This document shows, one piece after another, positions 7,457-14,709 of a DNA stretch of 21,452 nt. The stretch is from Megasphaera sp. UBA5897 (GTDB lineage Bacteria; Bacillota; Negativicutes; Veillonellales; Megasphaeraceae). Made by a program: the position numbers and the translations under genes. Where the stretch lies: assembly GCA_002431345.1 (NCBI GenBank), contig DJEN01000004.1, forward strand, positions 1 through 21,452, read 5' to 3'. Every line of letters begins with the position of its first letter. Position 1 is the stretch's first letter. The notes under the pieces were generated by a model. The model ran no database searches. It had not been told where the DNA came from and saw only the letters and a list, made by a program, of their open reading frames with translations.

Positions 7457-8647
7457 ATGAGCAGCATGATTTCAAAACGGATGAATCAAATGATTCCTTC
7501 CGGCATTCGTAAAATTAACGAAAAAGCATTGGCAATGGAACGAGATGGCCTGTCGGTGCTGCACTTTGAAATTGGCCGGCCTGATTTTGATACGCCGGCA
7601 TATATCAAAAAAGCAGCGAAGGAAAGCATCGATGCAGGCCATGTGTTCTATACATCTAATTTTGGTACGATGGAACTGCGGCAGGAAATAGCCAAAAAAC
7701 TAGAACGGGAAAATCACATTACATATGCGCCGACAGAAATACTGGTCACGGTAGGACTTTCAGAAGCCGTATTTGCCGTATTGGCATCTATCTTGGATGA
7801 AGGCGATGAAATCCTTGTTCCCGATCCGGTTTGGCTTAACTATATCAATGTGCCGCGTTTTTTGGGTGCCGTGCCTGTATCGTACAGTCTGCACGAAGAA
7901 ACAGGCTTTCAGATGAATTTACAAGAAATTCGGGAGAAGATTACCCAAAAGACGAAGGCAATCGTTCTCGTTACGCCCAACAATCCGACTGGCGGCGTGT
8001 TGAATGAGGAAGTGCTGCAGGGTATTGCGGCCATTGCCCAAGAAAAGAATTTACTGGTTCTTTCTGATGAAATTTATGAACGGCTTATTTATGACAACGA
8101 AATCCATAGAAGCATCGCGTCCCTGCCGGGGATGAAAGAACGGACATTTACACTGAACGGCATGTCTAAAGCCTATTCGATGACAGGGTGGCGGATTGGA
8201 TATGTCGCTGCGCCGGAAGCCTATATTCAGGCTATTAACAAATTTCATCAGCACAATACGACGTGCGCGCCGTCCTTTGTGCAGGATGCGGCCGTGGCAG
8301 CACTGCGTGATGAAACGGATGAAGTACAGTGTATGGTTGCTGAATATGAACGCCGGCGCAATTATGCCGTGCAGGCAATTAACGCTGTTCCGGGTATTCA
8401 TTGTACTTGCCCTAAAGGCGCGTTTTATTTGTTTATCAACTGCAAATCCTTGGGAAAATCATCAGAAGAACTGGCTGCGTATCTGCTGGATTCGGCACAT
8501 CTTGCTTTGGTGCCGGGGAATGTATTTGGCCCTGGCGGCGAAGGGTATTTGCGCATGTCTTTTGCCAATAGCTATGAAAATATCGTCGAAGGATGCAGCC
8601 GGCTGAAAGATGCGGTTTTGGCATTGCAGCAGCAAAAGGGGGAATAA
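7457..8647 (+). CDS. PLP-dependent class I aminotransferase
   Basis: Fold-type I aminotransferase of the aspartate-aminotransferase I-gamma type, 396 residues. Visible residues are the N-terminal substrate-site GRPDFDTP (40-47), NNPTG (175-179), the PLP-pyridine-binding Asp204 and Tyr207 (SDEIY), Schiff-base Lys238 in NGMSKAYSMTGWRIGY, and the carboxylate-binding Arg366 in YLRMSF. I start at ATG 7457, with GAGGGG (7442-7447) nine bases upstream. The in-frame ATG at 7412 coincides with the expected transcription start and has no ribosome site. The FAH-family gene follows three bases later. In a 5-oxoproline context glutamate as amino donor, with 2-oxoglutarate as product, is reasonable, but the substrate cannot be read from the sequence. 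Confidence 0.93.
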   Translation: MSSMISKRMNQMIPSGIRKINEKALAMERDGLSVLHFEIGRPDFDTPAYIKKAAKESIDAGHVFYTSNFGTMELRQEIAKKLERENHITYAPTEILVTVGLSEAVFAVLASILDEGDEILVPDPVWLNYINVPRFLGAVPVSYSLHEETGFQMNLQEIREKITQKTKAIVLVTPNNPTGGVLNEEVLQGIAAIAQEKNLLVLSDEIYERLIYDNEIHRSIASLPGMKERTFTLNGMSKAYSMTGWRIGYVAAPEAYIQAINKFHQHNTTCAPSFVQDAAVAALRDETDEVQCMVAEYERRRNYAVQAINAVPGIHCTCPKGAFYLFINCKSLGKSSEELAAYLLDSAHLALVPGNVFGPGGEGYLRMSFANSYENIVEGCSRLKDAVLALQQQKGE

Positions 8648-8650
8648 CAG

Positions 8651-9559
8651 ATGCGGTTGGCAACGATTCATAAAGAAGGAAAAGAAACAACCGGTATAGT
8701 CCTTTCACAGGGCATATACTGTATAGAAACATTAAATGCGTATATGGGCACGTCGTGGAAGACAGATATGATGTCCCTGATTCAGGCGGGTGAAATTCCG
8801 GGCCTTACGTATTGGTATACGCACGGCGGCAAAGAAAAACTGGAAACGCTGCCCGGCGTGGTTCCTTATGAAAAGGTACAGTATGCCCCGTTATACCGCA
8901 ATCCGCAGCGCATTTTTGGCATTGGCCTCAATTATGTCGATCATGCCGGCGATTTGGGAGAACAGGCACCGGTCGGATTTCCCGGCAGTTTCTATAAACC
9001 GGCGAGCACTATTATCGGTGCTGGCGATGAAATCCATATTCCCAGACTGGCAGAAGCAAAAAAGACGACGGCAGAAGCGGAATTGGGCATTATTTTGGGA
9101 AAAGACTGCAAATATATCGATGAAGCGGATTGGCAAGATTATGTAGCGGGATATACGACCATTTTGGATATGACAGAAGAATCTATTTTGCGGCAAAATC
9201 CCCGCTTTTTGACCTTGGTCAAGGGATTTGACACATTCTTTTCTTTTGGGCCGCAGTTTGTTACGCCCGATGAAATTGATGACGTCTTGCAGTTAAAAGT
9301 ACAGTCCGTTCATAACGGCGTGGTGCATGCGGAAAACACAGTAAATCATATGACCCATAAGCCAAGCAGGCTGATTGCGCTCATATCGCATATGCAGGGC
9401 TGGAAAGCCGGCGATATCCTTTCAACCGGGACGCCCAGAGCCTTTCCTATTGCCGAAGGAGATACAGCGGAATGCCGCATCATGGGGCCCAATCACTTTC
9501 AGATGGAACCGCTGCGCAATCCGGTCATCGATTTAAAACAGCATCCGGAGCGCATATAG
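8651..9559 (+). CDS. Fumarylacetoacetate hydrolase (FAH) family protein
   Basis: A 302-residue enzyme of the FAH/acylpyruvase/2-hydroxyhepta-2,4-dienedioate isomerase superfamily. Metal ligands are Glu142 and Glu144 (AEAELG) and Asp173; the catalytic-site His98 sits in NYVDHAGD. Family blocks KGFDTFFSFGP (191-201) and LSTGTP (258-262) are present, with an N-terminal domain of about 80 residues before the fold. Members cleave or decarboxylate acylpyruvates and oxaloacetate or isomerise enol acids. GGGGGA (8637-8642) eight bases before the ATG overlaps the end of the aminotransferase gene, so the two are co-translated. It probably acts on the 2-oxo acid made by its partner, for example as an oxaloacetate or acylpyruvate enzyme. 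That specific role is a guess. Confidence 0.9.
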   Translation: MRLATIHKEGKETTGIVLSQGIYCIETLNAYMGTSWKTDMMSLIQAGEIPGLTYWYTHGGKEKLETLPGVVPYEKVQYAPLYRNPQRIFGIGLNYVDHAGDLGEQAPVGFPGSFYKPASTIIGAGDEIHIPRLAEAKKTTAEAELGIILGKDCKYIDEADWQDYVAGYTTILDMTEESILRQNPRFLTLVKGFDTFFSFGPQFVTPDEIDDVLQLKVQSVHNGVVHAENTVNHMTHKPSRLIALISHMQGWKAGDILSTGTPRAFPIAEGDTAECRIMGPNHFQMEPLRNPVIDLKQHPERI

Positions 9560-9577
9560 TAATACCTATATCCTATA
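9554..9577. promoter_or_regulatory. Candidate LysR operator, copy B
   Basis: Core ATACCTATATCCTATA at 9562-9577, 14 of 16 identical to copy A. It contains an exact dyad CCTATA (9565-9570) and TATAGG (9574-9579) around TCC. It begins over the FAH stop codon, about 51 bases before the -10 of the transporter-pxp promoter, near position -63. No equally good third copy was seen elsewhere in the window by eye. Confidence 0.55.
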
Positions 9578-9600
9578 GGAAACAACATATGAGAAAATAA

Positions 9601-9628
9601 TTGACTTATTTTTTGTAAAGAGTATAAT
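9601..9628 (+). promoter_or_regulatory. Promoter of the transporter-ycsI-pxpABC-BCCP-BC operon
   Basis: TTGACT (9601-9606) and TATAAT (9623-9628), 16 bases apart. The candidate operator lies just upstream. The transcript starts near 9635 and carries a hairpin leader before the transporter ATG. Confidence 0.65.
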
Positions 9629-9653
9629 AACATCATCAATAAAATACGAAGCG

Positions 9654-9690
9654 AAGAAGCTGCTGAACATAATGTTTGGCAGCTTCTTTT
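9654..9690 (+). terminator. Leader hairpin, possible attenuator
   Basis: AAGAAGCTGC (9654-9663) pairs perfectly with GCAGCTTCTT (9679-9688). The stem continues through two U-G pairs and AACA (9666-9669)/TGTT (9673-9676) to a three-base loop, and ends in TTTT. It lies between the promoter and the first gene, so it is either an attenuating terminator or a 5' stabilising hairpin. The short U run makes strong termination doubtful. Confidence 0.55.
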
Positions 9691-9710
9691 GCGTATGAGG
9701 GGGAATTGAT

Positions 9711-10907
9711 ATGGGCAAGAAGGTAGATTGGAGCCTGTTGATGGGGGCAGCGTTCCTGATGGCTACGTCTTCGATTGGACCGGGATTTGTTACGCAGACG
9801 ACGGTGTTTACCCAATCGCTGATGGCAAGCTTTGGCTTTGTTATTTTGTTATCTGTCATTTTGGATGTGGGGGCACAGCTCAATGTTTGGCGGATTATTG
9901 GCGTCAGCGGCAAGAGGGGACAGGATATTTCCAATATGGTACTGCCGGGACTGGGATACTTTGTATCGTTTCTTATCGTCTTAGGCGGCTTGGCGTTTAA
10001 TATTGGCAATATTGGCGGCTGCGGCTTGGGGCTGCAGGTCTTGTTTGGCATCGATCCGAAAGTGGGTGCGGCAATTAGTGCCGTCATTGGTATTTCTATA
10101 TTTTTGGTAAAAGAAGCGGGAAAAGTGATGGACCGCTTTACGCAGATTGCCGGATTTGTTATGATTGCCTTGACATTGTATGTAGCTGTTTCGTCACAGC
10201 CGCCTGTAGGCGAAGCTATCGTCAAGACTTTTGCACCGGATACGATTGACTACTCAGCTATTGTCACGCTGCTTGGCGGCACAGTTGGCGGCTATATTAT
10301 GTTTTCCGGAGGCCATCGGCTGATTGATGCCGGTATCGTGGGCAAAGACGCGCTGCCTCAGATTACACGCTCGTCCGTCACGGGGATATGCATTACCGGC
10401 GTTATGCGCACACTGCTGTTTTTGGCTACCTTAGGGATTATTGCCGGAGGTTTTGTGTTAGATAAGGCCAATCCGCCGGCTTCTGTATTTTTGCAGGCTG
10501 CTGGTATGGTAGGATATAAGATTTTTGGCGTTGTCTTGTGGTCTGCGGCTATCTCTTCGGTTATTGGCTGCGCGTATACGTCTGTATCGTTTATTCGTAC
10601 GTTCAGCGCAAAACTGGAAGCCAATTATCGCTGGCTGATTATCGCTTTTATTGTTTTTTCAACACTTGTCTTTGTTATCGTAGGCAAACCTGTATTTATC
10701 TTGGTTATTGTCGGCACGCTGAACGGCTTGATTTTGCCGATTACGCTGACAGTTACATTGATTGCTGCCCACAAGAAACGTATTGTCGGCGACTACAAGC
10801 ATCCGTTGTGGATGACGATTTTTGGCGCGATTGTTGTCGTATTGACTACGTATATGTGCGGCATGACGCTGTTGTATCAGATTCCTAAATTAATGGGCAT
10901 TGCCTAG
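9711..10907 (+). CDS. NRAMP-fold membrane transporter of the YcsG type
   Basis: A 398-residue, roughly eleven-helix transporter related to NRAMP proteins, with strongly hydrophobic segments throughout. The first helix reads SSIGPGFVTQTT where metal-transporting NRAMPs have DPGN. The sixth-helix region reads GGYIMFSGGH where they have the MPH motif. The metal ligands are therefore missing. In Bacillus the homologue YcsG lies with ycsF/pxpA, ycsI, kipI and kipA, the same neighbourhood as here. I infer uptake of an organic acid such as 5-oxoproline, or a glutamate derivative, rather than Mn or Fe. The start has GAGGGGGAA (9697-9705) a few bases upstream. It is the first gene of the operon and is followed 41 bases later by the ycsI homologue. 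Confidence 0.88.
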   Translation: MGKKVDWSLLMGAAFLMATSSIGPGFVTQTTVFTQSLMASFGFVILLSVILDVGAQLNVWRIIGVSGKRGQDISNMVLPGLGYFVSFLIVLGGLAFNIGNIGGCGLGLQVLFGIDPKVGAAISAVIGISIFLVKEAGKVMDRFTQIAGFVMIALTLYVAVSSQPPVGEAIVKTFAPDTIDYSAIVTLLGGTVGGYIMFSGGHRLIDAGIVGKDALPQITRSSVTGICITGVMRTLLFLATLGIIAGGFVLDKANPPASVFLQAAGMVGYKIFGVVLWSAAISSVIGCAYTSVSFIRTFSAKLEANYRWLIIAFIVFSTLVFVIVGKPVFILVIVGTLNGLILPITLTVTLIAAHKKRIVGDYKHPLWMTIFGAIVVVLTTYMCGMTLLYQIPKLMGIA

Positions 10908-10948
10908 CTGGCAGGCTGTAGATAAAACATAACGGGAGGATACATACA

Positions 10949-11737
10949 ATGGATTATAGTATGATGAAACCGAAAGATGTACGGCAGTTAATTCGTGAAG
11001 GGAAAATCAATCAGTTTACGAGCGGTATGTGCAACGGCTATGCGCAGGCAAACCTAGTAATTCTGCCAAAGGAATTAGCCTTTGATTTCTTGTTGTTTGC
11101 TCAGCGCAATCCCAAACCATGCCCTATATTGGATGTCACGGAAGCCGGATGCCCGGAACCGAAAGTCGCTGCTCCGGGAGCTGATATTCGCTATGATATA
11201 CCCAAATACCGGATATACCGGTACGGCGAACTGACGGATGAAGTCAGTGATATAGCAGCGTACTGGCGGCCGGATTTAGTAGCGTTTTTATTAGGCTGCA
11301 GCTTTTCTTTTGAAGGGCCGATGCTGGATGCAGGCCTTGAAATACGGCACATTACGGAGCAGCATAATGTACCGATGTATATTACGAATATTCCTTGCCA
11401 TGAAGCAGGCGTATTTCATGGTCCGATGGTAGTGTCCATGCGGCCGATGAAAATGAAAGACGCCATTCGCGCGGTTCAGGTAACGAGCCGGATGCCGTCT
11501 GTTCACGGCGCGCCGGTTCATATCGGCGATCCGGCAGCCATTGGCATTCACGACATTACCAAACCTGATTTTGGCGATCCGTCAACGATTCAAGCAGATG
11601 AAGTGCCTGTATTCTGGGCGTGCGGCGTAACACCGCAGGCTGTTGCCATGGCAGTCAAGCCGGCATTTATGATTACGCATGCGCCGGGACATATGTTTAT
11701 TACGGATTTGCTGAATGCATCACTCAGTGTATTATAG
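10949..11737 (+). CDS. ycsI: DUF1445/YcsI family protein (putative hydro-lyase, D-glutamate cyclase family)
   Basis: 262 residues with the whole family pattern: GMCNGYAQANLVILP near the N-terminus, FAQRNPKPCPILDVTEAG around residues 50-67, the GCSFSFEGPML centre, NIPCHEAGVFHGPMVVSMRP, and a C-terminal WACGVTPQAVAM with ITHAPGHMFITD. The family includes the mammalian mitochondrial D-glutamate cyclase, which turns D-glutamate into 5-oxo-D-proline; bacterial members are usually listed as putative hydro-lyases and are little tested. Location directly before 5-oxoprolinase genes fits a supply of 5-oxoproline from D-glutamate. The ribosome site GGGAGGA (10934-10940) is eight bases from the ATG. pxpA follows 12 bases after the stop. 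Confidence 0.9.
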   Translation: MDYSMMKPKDVRQLIREGKINQFTSGMCNGYAQANLVILPKELAFDFLLFAQRNPKPCPILDVTEAGCPEPKVAAPGADIRYDIPKYRIYRYGELTDEVSDIAAYWRPDLVAFLLGCSFSFEGPMLDAGLEIRHITEQHNVPMYITNIPCHEAGVFHGPMVVSMRPMKMKDAIRAVQVTSRMPSVHGAPVHIGDPAAIGIHDITKPDFGDPSTIQADEVPVFWACGVTPQAVAMAVKPAFMITHAPGHMFITDLLNASLSVL

Positions 11738-11749
11738 GAGGAATAAGGC

Positions 11750-12508
11750 ATGTATCACGTCGATTTAAATAGTGATTTGGGAGAAAGTTTTGGCTTATAT
11801 ACGATTGGCAACGATGAAGAGGTTCTGCAGTATGTATCATCAGCCAACATAGCCTGCGGCTTTCACGCCGGAGACCCGCATGTTATGCAGAGAACAGTCG
11901 CAATGGCCGCAGCTGCCGGCGTTGCTGTTGGCGCACACCCCGGCGTACCTGATTTGATGGGATTTGGCCGACGCAAAATGGATATTACGCCGCAGGAAGC
12001 GTATGCAATGGTGTTGTACCAGGTAGGAGCTTTGCAGGCGTTTACAACGGCAGCTCATGTACCGCTGCAGCATGTCAAGCCGCATGGTGCCTTATACAAT
12101 ATGGCAGCAAAAGATAAAGCACTGGCAGCTGCGATTGCCCAAGCCGTTCATGATGTCAATCCACAGCTTATCTTGTATGGATTAGCCGGAAGTTATTTGA
12201 TTAGCGAAGGGAAAAAAATAGGCCTGCAGACGGCCAGTGAAGTATTTGCCGATAGGACATATCAGCCAGACGGCACGCTGACGCCGCGAAGCCAGCCGGA
12301 TGCGATGGTAACCGATGAAGACCTGGCCATATCCCGCGTGCTGCGCATGATTCAGGAAGGAGTCGTTACGGCACAAAACGGCGCCGATATTCCGGTCCAG
12401 GCTGACACGATTTGCATTCACGGCGACGGTGCCAAAGCCCTTGCTTTTGCGCATAAAATCAGAACCGCATTGGAAGCCCATGATGTAGCTGTCCGTGCGT
12501 TTGTGTGA
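11750..12508 (+). CDS. pxpA: 5-oxoprolinase subunit A (LamB/YcsF family)
   Basis: The catalytic-fold subunit of the ATP-dependent PxpABC 5-oxoprolinase, which opens 5-oxoproline to glutamate. 252 residues, the normal length. Conserved blocks: DLNSDLGESFG (5-15), SANIACGFHAGDPHVM (about 31-46), GAHPGVPDLMGFGRR, HVKPHGALYN and the late PDGTLTPRSQPDAMV. Acidic and His residues in these blocks make the active site. It was known as the LamB/YcsF family before the 5-oxoprolinase role was shown. AGGAGG (11736-11741) lies eight bases before the ATG. Its stop is eight bases before the pxpB start, so the subunits are made together. Confidence 0.95.
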   Translation: MYHVDLNSDLGESFGLYTIGNDEEVLQYVSSANIACGFHAGDPHVMQRTVAMAAAAGVAVGAHPGVPDLMGFGRRKMDITPQEAYAMVLYQVGALQAFTTAAHVPLQHVKPHGALYNMAAKDKALAAAIAQAVHDVNPQLILYGLAGSYLISEGKKIGLQTASEVFADRTYQPDGTLTPRSQPDAMVTDEDLAISRVLRMIQEGVVTAQNGADIPVQADTICIHGDGAKALAFAHKIRTALEAHDVAVRAFV

Positions 12509-12516
12509 GGTGCCGC

Positions 12517-13233
12517 ATGGAACAAGATATACAAATACAATCATTTAATGAAATGGCCGTTCATATTTCATGGGGACAGACCATTTCGCCGCGCATTCAC
12601 CGGCAGGTACGGGCTGTCGGTGTGTATATAGAAAGCCATCCATTTGCAGGGTATAAAGAGTGCGTCGTATCGTATACGGCTGTGACGATTGTATACGATC
12701 CATTTATCGTGCGGATCCAAGAAAAGACAGACAACGCCCAGCAGTTTGTCAAAGCTTACGCCCAACAGGCTGTACAGCATGCAGATATGGACAGTCTGCC
12801 TCAGGCTCGTGACGTAGTTATTCCTGTATGCTATGGCGGTGCCTATGGACCGGATTTAGAGGAAGTGGCACAGACGCTGGACATGACGCCGGAAGAAGTC
12901 GTCCGCATACATACCAGCGGTACGTATTTGGTATATATGATTGGCTTTTGCCCTGGCTATCCCTATATGGGAGGTCTGGATAAACAGTTGTGGATTCCGC
13001 GGCGTCAGACACCCCGCTTGGCTATACCAGCCCGTTCCGTAGCCATTGCAGGCCAGCAGGCCGGCATCTATCCGATGGAAACACCTGGCGGCTGGCATTT
13101 GCTGGGCCGTACAGCCGTCGATTTGTTTACGCCCGATGCGGATACGCCAAGCCTGCTGCAGGCCGGCGATGTCGTGCATTTCAAGGCGATTACCGAAGAA
13201 GAATACAAACAGATACGAGGTGACAGACCGTGA
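12517..13233 (+). CDS. pxpB: 5-oxoprolinase subunit B (KipI family, AHS1 domain)
   Basis: 238 residues. The AHS1/KipI domain fills the protein: the MIGFCPGYPYMGGLD motif and the SVAIAGQQAGIYPMETPGG segment are diagnostic. With PxpC it forms the cyclophilin-like pair that resembles the carboxyltransferase half of urea carboxylase and, in Bacillus, was first met as the KinA inhibitor KipI. I use ATG 12517 with GAGG (12507-12510) six bases upstream; the in-frame GTG at 12505 overlaps that site and the pxpA stop. Its own stop overlaps the pxpC GTG by four bases (GTGA), so the pair is translationally coupled. Confidence 0.95.
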   Translation: MEQDIQIQSFNEMAVHISWGQTISPRIHRQVRAVGVYIESHPFAGYKECVVSYTAVTIVYDPFIVRIQEKTDNAQQFVKAYAQQAVQHADMDSLPQARDVVIPVCYGGAYGPDLEEVAQTLDMTPEEVVRIHTSGTYLVYMIGFCPGYPYMGGLDKQLWIPRRQTPRLAIPARSVAIAGQQAGIYPMETPGGWHLLGRTAVDLFTPDADTPSLLQAGDVVHFKAITEEEYKQIRGDRP

Positions 13234-14228
13234 GTATAGTTGTCGTACGAGGCGGCATGCAGTCTACGATTCAGGATTTGGGACGGTATGGCTGCCAACA
13301 ATACGGAATCGTAGTCAGCGGTGCCATGGATAAAGATGCCCTGCGCATTGGCAATATGCTCGTCGGCAACCAGCCGAATGAAGCTGCGTTGGAAGTGACC
13401 ATGATCGGCCCGGTGCTGCGGTTTACGGAAGATGCGCTGATTGCCGTGACGGGCGGTGATTTGCAGCCGCAGCTTGACGGCAGGCCTTTGCCGATGGGCA
13501 GACCGGTGGCAGTTGCAGCCGGCGCATTGCTGCGGTTTGGCAAGCCCGTGACCGGGTGCCGTGCGTATATATGCGTATCCGGTGGATTTGACGTACCATT
13601 GGTTATGGGCAGTAAGAGTACGTATTTGCGGGCTGCCTTGGGCGGTTATCAAGGCCGGGCACTGCAGAAAAATGATGAAATACGCCTTTGCGGCATGACA
13701 GACGCTGGGCGGCATATGGAATCTTTTTTGCAGCAGAAAGGGCCGTATAAAACGACAAACTGGTATGTCATGGAACCGGCTCGTTTTTATGCCGCATCAC
13801 AGCATGCCATTCGTATTACCAAAGGGCTGCAGTATGACTGGTTTGCCAAAGAAAGTCAGGAAAGTTTGGTCCAAGATACGTTTGCGATTACCGTGCAGGC
13901 TGACCGCATGGGATATCGGCTGCAGGGAGGCGCGCTCCATTTGCAGGAAGCACGGGAACTGATTTCCGAACCGGCTGTGGAAGGATCGATTCAAGTGCCG
14001 GCAGGCGGCGAAGCCATTATATTGATGGCGGACCATCAAACCGTGGCAGGATACCCTAAGATAGGGCAGGTCGTCATGGCTGATATGGGCCGGCTGGCGC
14101 AGTGCAGGCCGGGAGAATCGCTGCGCTTTACCATGATTACGACAGAAGAAGCCGAAGCGCTGTGGATGCAGCGGGAAGAATATATGCAGCATATCGCCGT
14201 GTATATTCAATGCCAGTTTTCTATGTAA
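13230..14228 (+). CDS. pxpC: 5-oxoprolinase subunit C (KipA family, AHS2 domain; biotin-dependent carboxyltransferase-like)
   Basis: 332 residues starting at GTG 13230, with GAGGTGAC just before it and a four-base overlap with pxpB. AHS2/KipA hallmarks are the opening GGMQSTIQDLGRYG, the SGAMD segment, the central GSKSTYLRAALGGYQGRAL and the C-terminal QTVAGYPKIGQVVMADMGRLAQ. Alone the family is paired with PxpA and PxpB for 5-oxoproline hydrolysis. The same domain in urea carboxylase carries the carboxyltransferase site for carboxybiotin. Because a BCCP gene and a biotin-carboxylase gene follow directly, a biotin-linked reaction is possible here. Which chemistry applies cannot be decided from sequence. 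Confidence 0.95.
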   Translation: MSIVVVRGGMQSTIQDLGRYGCQQYGIVVSGAMDKDALRIGNMLVGNQPNEAALEVTMIGPVLRFTEDALIAVTGGDLQPQLDGRPLPMGRPVAVAAGALLRFGKPVTGCRAYICVSGGFDVPLVMGSKSTYLRAALGGYQGRALQKNDEIRLCGMTDAGRHMESFLQQKGPYKTTNWYVMEPARFYAASQHAIRITKGLQYDWFAKESQESLVQDTFAITVQADRMGYRLQGGALHLQEARELISEPAVEGSIQVPAGGEAIILMADHQTVAGYPKIGQVVMADMGRLAQCRPGESLRFTMITTEEAEALWMQREEYMQHIAVYIQCQFSM

Positions 14229-14279
14229 CAGGCATTATTATGCTGCCGCAGATGGGCAGAAAGATGGAGAGGATATATT

Positions 14280-14699
14280 GTGAATATAAAAGAAATCGAA
14301 GCATTAATTCAGGTATTTGAAAACTCAACGTTGACGGCTTTGAAAGTACAGCATGCCGATGAAACGATAGAAATGAGCAAAAGGGAAACACCCGCAGCGG
14401 CAGCTGTAGAAAATCCCGCAGCAAAGCCAGCTGCTGCATCTGTACTGCCGTCATCTAAGGAAGAAGTGATTGCCGCCCCGATGGTAGGTACGTTTTATAT
14501 GGCAGCCCATCCGGGAGAAGAACCGTTTGTGCATGTTGGTTCCGAAGTGGCGGAAGATACGACCGTTTGTGTCTTGGAAGCGATGAAAGTCTTTACGGAA
14601 GTGCCGGCGGATATGTGCGGTAAAATTACAGAAATACTTGTCAAAGACGGCGAATTTGTAGAATACGGCCAGCCATTGTTCAAAGTACAATGCAAATAG
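14280..14699 (+). CDS. accB: Biotin carboxyl carrier protein
   Basis: A 139-residue BCCP of AccB type. An N-terminal helix region (1-34) is followed by a flexible Ala/Pro-rich linker (36-58) and the biotinyl domain from about 62. The biotin acceptor is Lys103 in EAMKVF; the usual form is EAMKM, so Val replaces Met after the lysine. The start is GTG 14280, with GGAGAGGA (14265-14272) upstream. It sits between pxpC and the biotin carboxylase gene, with no carboxyltransferase accA/accD in the window. It may serve acetyl-CoA carboxylase, or an operon-specific carboxylase with PxpB/PxpC. The symbol is by similarity only. Confidence 0.9.
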   Translation: MNIKEIEALIQVFENSTLTALKVQHADETIEMSKRETPAAAAVENPAAKPAAASVLPSSKEEVIAAPMVGTFYMAAHPGEEPFVHVGSEVAEDTTVCVLEAMKVFTEVPADMCGKITEILVKDGEFVEYGQPLFKVQCK

Positions 14700-14709
14700 A
14701 GGTGTGACA

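Noticed and set aside
13068..13715. Minus-strand reading frame of 215 codons across pxpB/pxpC
   Set aside because: Antisense shadow of two well-conserved overlapping genes with no recognisable domain.
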